Assembly (NCBI GenBank): GCA_037043015.1
Contig: CM073328.1
Location: 9,893,495-9,957,494 of the forward strand
DNA length: 64,000 bases
DNA from: Bryum argenteum
Lineage: Eukaryota > Streptophyta > Bryopsida > Bryales > Bryaceae
Direction of reading: 5' to 3'
This document shows, piece by piece, positions 12,029-24,369 of the stretch (positions are counted from its first letter, which is position 1; every line of letters starts with the position of its first letter). The position numbers and the translations under genes are program-made. The notes under the pieces are model-generated. The model saw nothing but the letters and a program-made list of their open reading frames with translations. It was not told where the DNA came from and searched no databases.

Positions 12029-15000
12029 ATGGCGTTTGCAAATCGATGTCGACCGCATGTGGCAGCAATTGCGCGACGCTTCATCCAGATTCCTTCGAGA
12101 TCTCATCATCCTTTTGTAGGTTTGCCTGTAGCGGATTTGAGACACCCTAGCTATGGTGGAGGGGGTCCAGGAGCTCGAGAGCTTCTCCATCGTCACTTCT
12201 CTTGGTGGAGAAACAATGCAGCAATTCAGCAGGTTGAGGAAGAAACAACAACACCGGAAACCAGTATCGGCGAGGAGCAGGAAGCATTACCGGCTCAGCA
12301 GGAATCCAGTATTGGTGAGGAGCAGGTTGGATCGGAAGCATTTCCGTGGCATGAGAGCAAGGTGGAGATGAGCAAGGATGTATTTTCTCCTCGTCTAGAT
12401 GGGTCACCAAGCATCAATGATGGAATGATTGAAGGGAGTAGTAGTGCATTCTGGAGCACTTTGCAAGTGCCCGTGGATGCCATCGTCGTTACTCTCGATC
12501 GCTTTCAATCTGCCACACAAGTTCCTTGGTACGTGCAATCCTTGCTGTTTTCAAGCTCATTTGCTTTCTCTTTCGAAGCATAATTTCGGTTTCATATCGA
12601 TTTGTGTTCAGATTCGATGCTTGTAATGGGGTTCACCACTCTATCGATTGGTTAAGGTCCTTTGGTGGTTGCTTCCGGGCATCATATGAGACCTGTTCCA
12701 TTGATCGCCGAATCCTTCACGAATATGAGTAATAGCTTGATAGAAGCGGATTGTTTCAACGAGCTATCATTCACCAGAGAACTGTTTGTTTGCCACACAT
12801 ATGTATGATCTCTTGCTGTACTCTTAACCACTTTGAATGACGATCTTATTGGAACTGCATTTTCAGTAGCATCTAACTAGATAAACTTCAATACCCTAAA
12901 CCCTGAACCTCATTGTGGATGCAGGTGGCTTACAATTATCGGATCCACTCTGGCGTTGCGTGCCGCTCTTTTCCCACTGACAGTCACTCAGCTACGAAAA
13001 GCATCCCTCTTCGCCCGCCTTGGGAATCAATGTAAGCATTGCTCCAACTATAATGGGGGTCCATTGACCTTGTTGTATGGGTACCTAGAAAGCTTATATG
13101 TTTGTTGTCTTGTATGCACTAATGACTATAGAAACTAGTACTAAACATCCATACTTTTTTCACACAAATCTCGAAAAAGGGCCTGAATCTATTCTTCTTC
13201 TTGTGACTTCGTTACGAAATTGCTTGCAGTGCCACCACCTGTTCCTCCTCGTGGCTCCGGACTGACTATGGCCTCCCAATATCAAATTTTCACAAAGCGG
13301 CGAAAGGAACTCGGAGTACCCAGCCCAGCTTGGCTTATTGCTGGTCCCCTCATCCAGGTCTCCCTTTTAATTGATTTTCTGTAGGAAATCCAAGGCAAGT
13401 GATCGAGCAATGCCCGTACAAACTTTTGAGGAGATGCTGATTTTTGCAGGTTCCTCTCTTCATTTACTGGATTGTTGCTGTTCGACAAATGGCGATAGCT
13501 GCACACCCGGGTTTTGAAACTGTAATCATCTTCGCCCTTGATATGGAGTATCTTCAATCAGAGTGTTTTTTTTTTTTGCTGTTGCTTTATTCTTAATGTC
13601 TAATTCAAGTTCATTTTGCAGGGGGGAGTTTTGTGGTTTACTGATCTTACAGTGCCGGTCCAAGGTGCCTTGGGAGCGCTTTTTCCAGTCATTGTAGCCG
13701 CTACTTACCTCACAAATCTGCAGGTGCCAATTCATATTTCGCTTCTTTGGTCCATTTTCTTCTGTTGCGTTCTTAGAAGTTGTCAAGATATTTGTGTGTA
13801 AGATTTAACGAGTCCTCTTATGTTTTATGAGTGTTGAGAATCATTACTTGTTCGCCTTTCGCTTTACCCTATTGAAAGATCATGAATAGAATTGCCATTT
13901 GTATCTAAATTATAAGGACCACAAATCATAGTAATAGACCTGGAAGGAAGTAAGTTAATCCTCTTATTTCAACTCGTCTTTCTAATTTGAGTCTGTGGTG
14001 TGCGATTACATGTGGTCCATACGGATGGGCTTGATTGCAGTAGATATCTTTCAAAGGTCTGGAGAAACAGCAAGGAGTGATGGGCACTGTTATGAAGGTA
14101 CGCCGATAAAACTCTACCCATACACGTTCTTCAATCTTTATCGTATCTTTATGTAGTTTTCTTCGGTACTAAAGCAGCAATCTCGTGTGGTTCTCTGAGC
14201 AGTTTTACAAATGGTGGTTGGAGGCTATGACCATTCCAGCATTCATTTTCGGGTTTTACCTCCCACAGGTATTCAACATTCTCCCATGTTGTCAAATTGA
14301 TATCCAAAAAATGATTTGTGATTAGTCACTAGACCACTAAGCGTGTTCTGTGTTCTTTGGTCAGGGTGTTTTCATGTATTGGATCACAAACAATTGTTGG
14401 ACTCTTGCTCAGGTGCACCTTGTTGTCCCTGCCTCTTAATTAAGCAGTGCTTTTCGATGCCAAAAAAAGCCATGTTACGTCGAGCTATATTGTAATTTTC
14501 ATGCTTTTTGTGATTTGCTATCAGTTCTGTAAATATCTGACCAGTTTAGTTGGGACTAGTATGACATAGTTTTGTGTGTACAGACAGTTGCACTTCGGCA
14601 GCCAAGTGTTCGTGGAGCTCTGGGCTTGCCAAAGCTTTCCATACCGAAAAGCTCCTCTCCATCACCTTCACCTGAAACTAGCTCATTGAAGATGGAGGCA
14701 GTTGAGAACATGAGTTCAGATGATCTCCTTGTGGTAATACTTCTGGTTAGAATCCTGCTTTTCAAGTAATCAAGATCTAAACTTACATGGATGAATTGCT
14801 AAGCCTATTTCTGATACTGTGCAGTTAGCAGCAAACTGTGTCGCAGCGCAGAAGGAAGACGAAGCTCTTGAAGTCCTTCAGTAAGAATTTTTTTAATTTG
14901 ATACACTTCCTTAGTAATGTGTCTTCTATAATAATATCAAGATGGCTCTTATAAATCTTTTTTTCCATTTGCTTGTGCAGTCATACGGTGAAGAAGTTTC

Positions 15001-16735
15001 CTGATAAAGTAGAAGCCTTGTTTGCGTTGGGCAAGATCTACACTGACAGAAAAGTGTGGGTGAAAGCTTCGGAGTATCACGGCCTTGTCCTACAGAAGGT
15101 GCAGTTATTTCTTTTCATGATTCACGAAAGAAGAAAAAATCACATCATTCTAATATAAATTTCTTTGGTATTGCAGACGAAGGAGAAAGAATTGGTAATT
15201 GCTGCATCTCTAGGAGCTGGAGTGGCACTGTTCAATCTGGTATGCTCTGCCCTTTGCAGGGATATCGACATGTTTAATTAACATGTTAAAACACCCTCGA
15301 TCTTTTGTTTAAAAAACTCAGATGCCATTTTGATGCCTGCTATCAACCACCATTCGAAAAGCAACTTGTTATTCCATGTGCATCTAATAAGCATTTTCAG
15401 AAGTGGATGCTTGCCATTGAAAACCATTTCCACAAAATCATGAAACAAAGTGGGTTCGAGTATACTTCTTTTTGTCTTTGTATGAGAATGATTCGAAATG
15501 GATCTAAAATATGCAACATGTCTTTTGCACCACTTATTGATACATACGACTTTTCTTCATGGTGCACAAATTTTCTTTATCCTGATATTGTGCTACTAAC
15601 CTTTTCTGTCACAGGGCAAGAGATCAGAAGCATTAGATATCATGTCAGTGTTTCTGGAAATGGAGGTACCCAAGGACCCACGCTCACAACACCGATACTT
15701 CAAAGCATGTATTGCTCTTAGCAGGCACGTTGACCTAACCTTCTTCTTCTTCTTCTTCCTTCTTCCACAATCTAAAACGGCATCCCAATCAGCTCTCCAT
15801 GCGTTTGGTCGTGTTGTCGTGTTTAATTGCTTCCTGACAACTGGTTGATGGATGCAAAAAGAAAGAAAAAGGCTTTCGAGCATGTTCAGACTTGGTCCCA
15901 GATAACCAGGACCTTTCGTCCTATTCATTTGGCTAGCGCACCACTAATCCACTGTTCAGTATTGGCTCGGCTATTGTCTTTCAACACGCATGCAATTTAT
16001 GGTCATAGCTAGAAATTTGTTTATTTTCTTTGTCTCTTAAGGTACAGGCACCCATTTTTGAAGTCAATGAATAGAGTCACCTATATTTGTAAGCTATGGG
16101 ATGTGACGTTGTACCTCGTTTCAGCAATATTAACCCGTAAAGTCAAAAAGCGTTGGATTGGGGTTGTTATGACTCAAAACATAAATCTTGTTTTTACAAA
16201 GATATGGAACCTTTGACTAAATGCATGTCAAGATTCATACAGTCACATTGTTAATTAAACAATACTAATGAAAATCTTTAGGTTGAATTCTATAAATCAA
16301 GCTCTAAAAAAATGTGCACATTGATTTTAGAAAGGACCGTCAACTTCAAGGATTAAACTCTTATTTGGTTTACATGTGTCTATGCTAAATTGGCGGTTAT
16401 TGGCAACCCTATATATTAGTATTAAGTGGGCTAATTTTCTCACCTAAAAACTTCTACTAAATTCATTACACACGATAAAATTCTTATCTCTATACTTACC
16501 AGATCTGATTTTCCGTATGTTTTTCAAATTGCATGTTATTATTCTCAAATAGCTTGTTATATCTTACTCTTTCAACACGGTTACGTGTTGCTTATCTTGC
16601 AGCGTTCTCAGTCAAGAAGGACGCAAACAGGAGGCACTGAACCTTCTCAGAAAAGCAGCCAAGTATGAGCCCATGGTCGAGAAAGTGTTCATTCCACAAC
16701 TGGAGAAAGAGCTGCAGGAAGAACTCAAAAACTAG
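12029..16735 (+). CDS. OXA2: OXA2-like YidC/Oxa1 membrane insertase with C-terminal TPR domain
   Basis: Fourteen exons give 568 residues in frame: 12029-12528, 12925-13031, 13230-13357, 13450-13521, 13622-13723, 14044-14097, 14203-14268, 14365-14412, 14584-14733, 14825-14880, 14981-15098, 15177-15239, 15615-15724 and 16603-16735. Plant OXA2 proteins sit in the mitochondrial inner membrane and insert mitochondrially encoded COX2. The N-terminus is Arg-rich and lacks acidic residues, like a mitochondrial presequence. The YidC core spans roughly residues 165-365, with hydrophobic segments in WLTIIGSTLALRAALFPLTV, PLFIYWIVAVRQM, LGALFPVIVAATYL and the typical FYLPQGVFMYWITNNCW. Residues about 408-565 form helical TPR-like repeats, the plant-specific feature of OXA2. 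Exon 6 must start at the second AG of a CAGTAG acceptor, and intron 13 needs a GC donor; both are described as findings. Confidence 0.9.
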
Positions 16736-17480
16736 CAAAAGGTTTGTTTCTCCACATTCAAAATCAGTAATGAATGCCGAAAGCTCAAAAACTGGGGGGT
16801 TAAAGGATAGATAACTGTAATGGCAGGGATTCGATTCAATGGTGGAGTTTCAAAGCACGCAATCCACGAGTGGTATTGTTTCAAGGATGGTGTCGGTTAC
16901 CTGGCTCTTATGTTTTTTTACATACGGTGGTCCCCATAGATTTAAGGATTTGAGAAAGTCCCACTTCCAACCAGCATGACTTTGATTTCTTTAATAATAA
17001 TTGTGATGAGAAAATGCAGGATTGCAGGTGGAGTGCTATGATGATGTTTTTTGGAGTTGACTGGCACTGTAGAGTATGAACGCATTTCAGGAGGCATCTT
17101 TTCTAATTTTGCCTAGTACTCAATGCTCAGTGTTATCAGGAGACGCAAAGATACTTTTTTAGCCACTTGTTTTCAACTATTGATTGATATATCCGCCTTT
17201 TTCTGCAGTGTCTGCCCTGCTTGCTCCGCTGCTCCCCACCCACATTTCCATTCAATTTCTTAACCTTTTTTATCATCACTTGAATCTTTCTTATCATGTT
17301 TTTGAACCCTTTTTATCATGATATGTGTGCTTGTCTGAAGTAGGGAAGTGCACCTTTGAGAGAATAGTGTCTTTGTTACCAACTAGAGTAGAGTAGGGAG
17401 AATGTATGCACTTAGTTGTAGGTAGTTTTTGCCTTCTTTATGTGGTTGGGGTAAGCGTCAGTGTGTCTATCTGATGCTTT
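16736..17480. other. OXA2-like 3' region, no further gene
   Basis: This probably contains the 3' UTR and polyadenylation region. No coding frame of note is seen. Confidence 0.4.
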
Positions 17481-17570
17481 TGACTTTGTACACTGGTTAG
17501 ATGGAACAAAAACTATAATTTGGGTTTCCATGAATAGAGGGAAGTTCCATCTAACCAGTGTACAAAGTCA
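17481..17570. repeat. Perfect 27-bp inverted repeat with 36-base loop
   Basis: Arms 17481-17507 and 17544-17570 are exact reverse complements; the arm core is CACTGGTTAGATGGAAC. A transcript of either strand would form a long perfect hairpin. It may be a young inverted-duplication locus (miRNA or siRNA precursor type) or a relic MITE; no flanking target duplication is obvious. Confidence 0.9.
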
Positions 17571-18450
17571 CTATGAATTCACTTTTAAGTGATTTACATA
17601 GCCATAACTTAATATCATTCATCAACGAGACTTGTCCCTTCTAACCACATTTTTAAATTGATTAGGGTAATATAGATTATTAAGGAACTCTAGCATTAAA
17701 TGTCAACAAGGAAAACATATAGCAACATATTATGAGCAATCAATCCCAACACTCAGTATTAACTAGAGATGTAATGAATCTTGAAATGTACGTTACTTGC
17801 TGACATTTGGTGTACTATTTGTTATTATGATCGTAGCGACTATTTCATTAATTACTATTATCATATAAATGTTGAGTTATATTAAATCGTATTGAATCAT
17901 ATCAAATACTATAAAGGAGAACAATAACTATATATGTATATATATATATATATATATATACACTAATAAGGTCCTCGTTGTCTCGACGAAGAAGCTCTCT
18001 ATATGGTAATTTTAAAAAAGTACCTCGTGTCAACCATTTTCTCAAACAGTATTATATTTATTACTTTTATATATGCCCGTTTCTATTTTTAAAAGTAACT
18101 TTTTTATACATAATCCAAAAAACAAAAAAAGAAGTTTGGCAAGTCGGTATGTTTGTATGTTGGTGGGACGGACCCAATTTAATTTTATATATATTATAAA
18201 AAATTATAATTTTGATGACCATACATTACTTCTCAAATACTTTGGAAATAGCTAAGGCTCCATTGCAGATTATTATAAATTACAATATTCAATAATTACA
18301 AAACATTTCCGCAATATGTTAACTAATATGAAAAATCTTTGGACTAAAAAGTTGATAATCTTAAGTTAATATATAATGGATTATAATATTAGAAGTTCAT
18401 TGCAAAGAAACATCCAAGGATAATATTCTTATTTCAAAATCGTATGATCC
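17571..18450. other. AT-rich spacer with (TA)n microsatellite
   Basis: A run of alternating T and A with one G interruption occupies about 17929-17960. No gene is supported. Confidence 0.6.
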
Positions 18451-18900
18451 ATAAACCTATTGAAACGCAGGATTCGAATTTATCAATGTATCAATCAAGT
18501 GAGAATTGTCTAGACTCTTAGAGGTTAACCATGTAGAGCAACATTCATTTAGCACTATAGCTCGGGCTCCTCATGTTCACAATCTTTTAGTGCAGCTGGT
18601 ACCACCACTTAAAGGGTGACTGCGTGTTACTTCTAGCTTAGGTTGTAATGAGATTTAACTAATAAAAGCACACAAAAATTCTCTCATGGAGTAATTCTCT
18701 ACTCCGGTCATGTATGTATCTCTCAATTAATTGATACATAAATTATTTTTAAATTCTCAAAAATACAAATAAAAGAAATAAAAATGAAAATAAAACATAA
18801 AATGTGGGACAAAAAGACCATGAATATCACTTCCTTTTTCGAATTTCCTCTCATCGACTAGCCAATTCTCAGAAAAGAAATAGGAAACTAAGATGAGCAA
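18450..18900. repeat. Dispersed repeat, copy 1 (uninterrupted)
   Basis: This shares a colinear series of blocks with 20528-21600: TGTATCAAT...GAGAA, AGCAACATTCATTTAGCAC, GCTCGGGCT, GGTACCACC...AAGGGTGACTG, TTCTAGCTTAGGTTG and GAATTTCCTCTCATC. This copy lacks the 511-base insert present in the second one, and so shows the empty site. Confidence 0.7.
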
Positions 18901-18929
18901 TGAAATTCAAGATATAAACTTGTTATGTG

Positions 18930-20150
18930 ACTTACTGTGAAGTGAAAAAGTGCTTTTGAGGGGTTGGTTTTAGCAAGCCCCAAGTTTTGAGTTTGATATG
19001 ACTTGCATGTATGTATATTCAATGATAGGATGATTCACAAATTTATATTGGTGAGTTTTTATTTTTAGCAAACAAAGAGCTTTTAGAAAGTACTAACCTG
19101 GTACTCTAAGCTTGTCTGGACTTTGGAAAACATGTAATGTTTTAGGAGTTGTGTGTAAAGGTGGTTCTCTAAGCACACTACTTAATTCTTTGTTGGTAGG
19201 AGAGAACTAGTGTTGTTTTAGATGAATTTTCAAATTTGAACCAACATGAGCAATGTACATGTTTTCATTATCAAGTTGGGGGCTTTGAGGTGGGCTTCTT
19301 GCCAACTTTTTAGAAAACACCAATCTTAGACAACTAGCCTGTTCAACTTTCAGAAACCTATCATGGTTTTTAACATGTTAAAAAAGGGTAGTTTGTCGAA
19401 GCAGAGACATCTTGATTGCTAGTTGGTTATAGGGAGCTGAGGCATTCTAGACGATTTCCAAAAGGTGAACCAATATGCACAAGAAACAAGATGTTGACGG
19501 ATATCCCTTTACAAGCAAGTTGACCGCTCTCAAGTGGGGCCTTTTTTGAACAAACTAACTTTCAGCAGATGGGAGACCTATCATCATCTCAAAGAGTACC
19601 AACTGAAAACTATCACAAATTTGTCTATGTTTTTAGAAGCATGCCATATTCTACGAACATTGCAAAACTGACCGGCAATGTATGCAAACAAATGATTTCT
19701 TTGACGACATGTCTTGTACTCGAAGAAACTCACTTTCACTAGATGATATAACTACTATCAATTTTTAGAAACACCAACTGAAGTTGCTACAAGCTTGCAG
19801 GAGTTGGGATAACTATTACCATCTAAAAGGAGTTGGAATAAACTCCAACTAAAGTTGCTGCAAACTACAACTGAAGTTGCTACAAGCTTGCAGCAGTTGG
19901 AATAACTATCACCATCTAAAAGTAGTCGAGATAAACTCCAACTAAAGTTGCTACAAACTTGCAGCAGTTGGAATAACCATCACCATTTGAAAATAGTTAA
20001 GATAAACTCCAACTGAAATTGCTACAAACTTGCAGCAGTTGGAATAACAATCACCATCTAAAATTAGTTGGCATTAACTTCTATCATTTATATTTGAAAA
20101 TTGAGATGATTGCCTAAAGTAAGATATCTCATGATATAATAAATAAAGGC
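18930..20150. repeat. Repeat copy A: unique-flank block plus minisatellite array
   Basis: A left block (about 18950-19730, containing GAGGGGTTGGTTTT and GATTCACAAATTTATATTGG) is homologous to 27700-28555. It runs into a minisatellite (about 19760-20080) of units starting CAGTTGGAATAACTATCACC and CAGTTGGGATAAACTCCAAC. No coding capacity is seen; it is probably a non-autonomous element of unknown class. Confidence 0.65.
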
Positions 20151-20454
20151 CACCAATAAAGTCAATAGCACACCATTAGTTTCCCAAAATAGTAAGTTTT
20201 TATAACACTTAAAAACCTTGCCATAATTGTGTTAGAAGGCTTACTATAACTAATCAATGAATCCAAACAAGGTTTCATAAATAGAATGTGGTTCCGCAAC
20301 TTGTCAAAATTTCTAAAGATCAAAGAAAAAAATAAAAAAATAAAGAAAAAAATTTAAAAAATCAACAAAGAAAGAGTTTCGAGAAACTTTCATTAGTCTA
20401 GAGCATCCCATCAAGATTTGGAACTGACTATACATATAAGATATAAGATTATAC

Positions 20455-20530
20455 TTTCTTTTCTTTTCTTTTTTTTTTTTTCTTTTTTCTTTTTTCTTTT
20501 TTCTTTTTTCTTTTTTTTCTTTTTTTTTAA
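20455..20530. repeat. Polypyrimidine (TTTTTC)n microsatellite
   Basis: Almost pure T with C every five or six bases. The opposite-strand frame is a low-complexity Lys/Glu artefact and is not a gene. Confidence 0.9.
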
Positions 20531-21600
20531 TCAATCAATGTATCAATTAATTGAGAACTATCTGGCATCTTAGGGGTTAAACATATAGAGCAACACTCAT
20601 TTAGCACTAAAGCTCGGGCTATTCATGGTCACAATCCTTTAGTACACTAAGGTATAAGCACCTGTAAACCGAAAAGTTAAGCATTTCAACATATCGGAAC
20701 TTGGGTTATCAATAAGGAATTATTTTTTGTGTGTAGTAACACAAGGTTCATGACGAATGAGGATATTTCAAAAATAAATTAAGTAATATTAGAATTACTA
20801 CAAATTCTTTTTTGCAAAAGTTGTTCAGAGCCCATGGCAAACATATAGCTTCACCCATGACCGACAACACTTAGAGCAATTTCGACTCACATAAATATGA
20901 ATTTTCAGCCTGAATGCAATACAAAATTTAACACTCTGTGGACCTATAACCGATAAGTGGATATTCTAATGTGAACACGATCACGCCTACTCTCAGTCAT
21001 CAAAAATGGGTGCTGATGTTTTGGCAGCTTCCTCACCACAAAGCCATCATGGTCCTTACACTTTATGGTATTAAAATTGTTTTTGGTACAGCCATTTGCG
21101 TGTATGGGAAACTCTAATTGTTCGTCATGGATGTGTTTCTGGTTATGGGTGCTTATACCTTAGGTACCACTTTAAGTGGTGACTGCCTTACTTCTAGCTT
21201 AGGTTGCAGTGAGATTTTACCAATATTTGCACACAGAAAATCCTCTTTTCTTCTTTTTTTTCTTGAACAGTATATGCTTTACTGAAGTTAAACACATACA
21301 AGAGCCAGAGCCGAAGCCCGGCAGAATTAAACCAAATTCTTTTTAAGATTTTCTGAGACTAAACCACTTAAATATGTATATAAATAATGAAAAATCCTCT
21401 TTTCGAGTAGTTCTCTACTCCGCTCATGTAGGTATCAAAATAAAAAATAAATAAATAAATAAATAATAAAGGGGCCGAAAAGATCATGAATACCACTTGC
21501 TCATCAAGACCTACTTGTAATCGAATTTCCTCTCATCCACTAAGTAGCCAATTCTCAAAAAAGAAAACTGAAAACCAACAAAAAATAGCAACAAAAAATA
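20528..21600. repeat. Dispersed repeat, copy 2, interrupted by a MITE
   Basis: Colinear with 18450-18900 on both sides of the 20650-21160 insert. It also holds an (AAAAT)n tract near 21597-21625 and (AAAT)n near 21443-21465. Confidence 0.65.
20650..21160. mobile_element. 511-base MITE with TA target duplication, nested in a repeat
   Basis: It begins AGGTATAAGCACC and ends GGTGCTTATACCT, a perfect 13-bp terminal inverted repeat. It is flanked by TA at 20648-20649 and 21161-21162. Removing it and one TA restores colinearity with copy 1 of the host repeat near 18590-18605. A TA duplication fits Tc1/mariner-type movement; no transposase is encoded. Confidence 0.8.
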
Positions 21601-21833
21601 AAATAAAATAAAATAAAATAAATTTAAAAATGACGACATTCCTCAAAATACTTTGTCTGATTGGGGATGAGCACGAGGGCCAAGGAGAAGTGAGGGGGTA
21701 GTGTAAAGCGTCATGTGGTGCCCATCATGGGCTGCATTACGTTGCCATTACAATACAAGGCCCTATTTCCAGCAGCTTCCCCAACCGCATTTCCTGCAGT
21801 TTTCCAGATTGTTATTGTCCCAACCCTCCTTTA

Positions 21834-22230
21834 GAGCATGCCCAGCCCGCACTGCAGGCCGGAGCATGGAGCCGGATATGAAGTGCCAGGGGCCCCAGCC
21901 CACACACTAACCCGGTAACCCGGTCAAGAGGGTTGCAGTACCCTAAATTCTAGCCCACCAAAACTCCAAGTTATCCCGTGCCTCCACTCAAGTTTTAGTG
22001 TCCCCTTTAACTAATGAGTGAGAGCCACGTGGCAGAAATTTCATTGGCAAGAAATGATTTCTAAAGAAAGCTATGAAAAGTGGAATGTGAGGTGGTGTGA
22101 TTGGTGGGTGATTAGTGAGCGGGCCCTGCCCTCCGTGTTGGGCTGGGCTTCGTAACCCCGGACAGGCGGCGCCTTTCGCATTTTGGGACGGCCTTGCGGG
22201 CCGGCCTGCCGTAGAGGGCTGGTCATGCTC
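21834..22230. mobile_element. 397-base GC-rich MITE, PIF/Harbinger type
   Basis: The left end GAGCATGCCCAGCCC and right end GGGCTGGTCATGCTC are near-perfect inverted repeats continuing to about 29 bp, through CAGGCCGG and CCGGCCTG. TTA flanks both sides (21831-21833 and 22231-22233). GAGCAT ends with TTA duplication are typical of PIF/Harbinger MITEs in plants. GC content is much higher than in its surroundings. The small frame inside (about 21713-21910) crosses the boundary and is not a gene. Confidence 0.85.
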
Positions 22231-22247
22231 TTACCCCTCCTCCTTTT

Positions 22248-22277
22248 AATACCAATAATATTATTATTATTGGTATT
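22248..22277. repeat. Short AT palindrome
   Basis: AATACCAATAATA and its reverse complement are separated by only a few bases, next to the MITE's right end. Confidence 0.7.
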
Positions 22278-24340
22278 TAGAAGTCAAGTTTCATTCATCC
22301 ACTCCCCTCCTGACTCAGATCTTCTTCCCACATGCTAAGAAAAACACACAATTCTAGGGACTCTCAATCTTTTGTTTTACTCGGTGAGCACATTTCTGCT
22401 ATTTCTGAACCAATCTATTAATTGAGTACCTGATTTCAATGGAGTCTTGCGGCTAAAGAAGAGAGGAGAGCTTTTGACCTAATTCATGTGATTATTTCTT
22501 TAAAGATCTTTGTGTTATTTGTAGTTTGGAAAATCAAAATTGCAGTTTTCTACCTCTATGCACTTCTGGAGGTGTGAATCAAATTTTTTCTGAAACTTTT
22601 GATTGTAAGACGTTGTACTTAAGCCTGTTTGTAGTCATATTTCTAATGTTGATCGTTGGATGTTTTGTCGTTTGCAAGATTATAACATCAAAAGTTTGCG
22701 TGAAGGTTGTTTTGGGCAGTGTTTGAGAGGCATTGCCTGCATGGTGCAAATGGGAGACGTGAAGATTGTTACCCCAAACATTTGCCATGTAGGTTACTAA
22801 GTTGGGTACGCCCATACAAAAATATAGAGGCTCAGTAGTACCCTTCTATGTTGCTCTTTGTGCAAGTTACTCTCTTTAAAAAGCTATGAAGAGAATGATG
22901 TAGTAAAATATGCATTGCATTAGACATATTTGGTTTAGGAAAAAAAAAATAATGAACTATAATTAGATGCTCAATTCGAGTCCGTGAATTTTGAGAAAAA
23001 TGAGAAGACCCTAAATCTCTCAAATTTTAATGAATTTTGAAAGAAGATACTAGAAACTTAGAACTTGGTCTTGTAACTTCGAAGGTTACTCTTGAAAAAT
23101 CTTGAGTTGGGTACTTGGGTACAAATCCGGTCGTAAACACATCCACAAAAAATTCTTAATAAATATCTCAAAAATAAAAAGCGTATCCAGCTTAGATTGC
23201 AATTCCATTTTGTTTCATATTTCCTAACCCATAACTCCTCTTTCTATAAGAATTAATTTTCTACAAAGCTCTTTACACTTCCAACACATATTCAAATGAA
23301 ATTAGATACCTCATCATCCTAAAAACCCATTTTAAGTTTTAGAGAATAATTAAATTTTCTATTCATTCCATTGATTTTTCTTACTTTTTGACTAAAGATA
23401 TTTCATGATGAAGCGCCAAAGGTTAGAAAGCACCATGTCGTTAAAATGCATGGAGGAGTGTTTTAGGGAACTCATCCACAAGGGGAGGGAGGGGGGGGGG
23501 GTCAAAGGCAAATGGATGATTCCATCTAGTGATAGAGGGAGGCCAAGGGGTGGGCATTGCTTTTTGGAGAAGGAATTGTTGTCATTGGGTCAGGATTGGA
23601 AAGTGAGCGTGCAATTCTGGTCCCACTCTACAAAGTGAAAAAAAAGAGGGCCCCAATAGGATTGGATGACATATGGATGACATCTGGATGAAATTTGGAT
23701 GAAATTTGGAGTGTCCATTGTTGGCAACCGCATGTTGTGCACGGCCTGTGGTGGCTTAGTTGCTTGCTGCCCCCTGCTAAAAGTGCAGCATCAAAGATCA
23801 GCTCCTTTTCATGCGATTTTCAACTTTTTTTTTTGCTCTTGGAAGCTTGTTCCATGAATAAATAAGATCTTGGGAAAAAGAATGCACTTAATATCCTAGT
23901 CACTACGCTCCATATTCTAGTTAGTGTTGCTCACAGTACAACGTAGAGTGTATGAGCATCTCCAATTCTAGGCATGGTAAACAAGTACAACACATTGACT
24001 CTGGTGTACAAGACTTTGTCACTTGGAGTTTTGCGACTAAACTTGCCATGGCTTTGGGCCAAGGTAAGCATGACATATGTGAAACAAGAATGGAAGTCAC
24101 AACTTGCAGTGCATAAAGTACCCAACCGAAGCTAAGAGGAAAATTGTTGTGCCTACTTGAGTCTTTTGAAGTGACATGTTTTTGGCCATTGGCTTTTGGT
24201 GTTTTGACGTGAGGGGATGTTGTCGTTACCATCTTTATTGGTTGTATCAAGTGGTGATGTCCTCGAAGCAACCCTTATGCTAAGCGCCACAAGAGCTTGG
24301 TCACACCCTAATCTAATCCACAACGAAAATAAAGAAGCTC
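22278..24340. other. Repeat-rich spacer
   Basis: No gene is recognised. 22527-22740 is a dispersed repeat also found at 52408-52640 (shared AAAATTGCA...TTTTCTACCTCTATGCACT, and ATAACATC further on). A G-run lies near 23483-23501. A minus-strand frame at 23921-24271 (116 codons) has no recognisable motif and is left unannotated. Confidence 0.4.
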
Positions 24341-24369
24341 AAAGGCTACCAAATTTACACTTCCACTTT

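Noticed and set aside
12153-12371. Second plus-strand frame inside OXA2 exon 1
   Set aside because: It is a shadow of the real exon, which continues in frame through 13 further exons of a recognisable protein.
20313-20534. Lys/Glu-rich minus-strand frame
   Set aside because: It is the complement of a polypyrimidine microsatellite.
23921-24271. 116-codon minus-strand frame, considered as retrotransposon polyprotein
   Set aside because: No reverse transcriptase, integrase or protease motif is visible, and a second frame is equally open.
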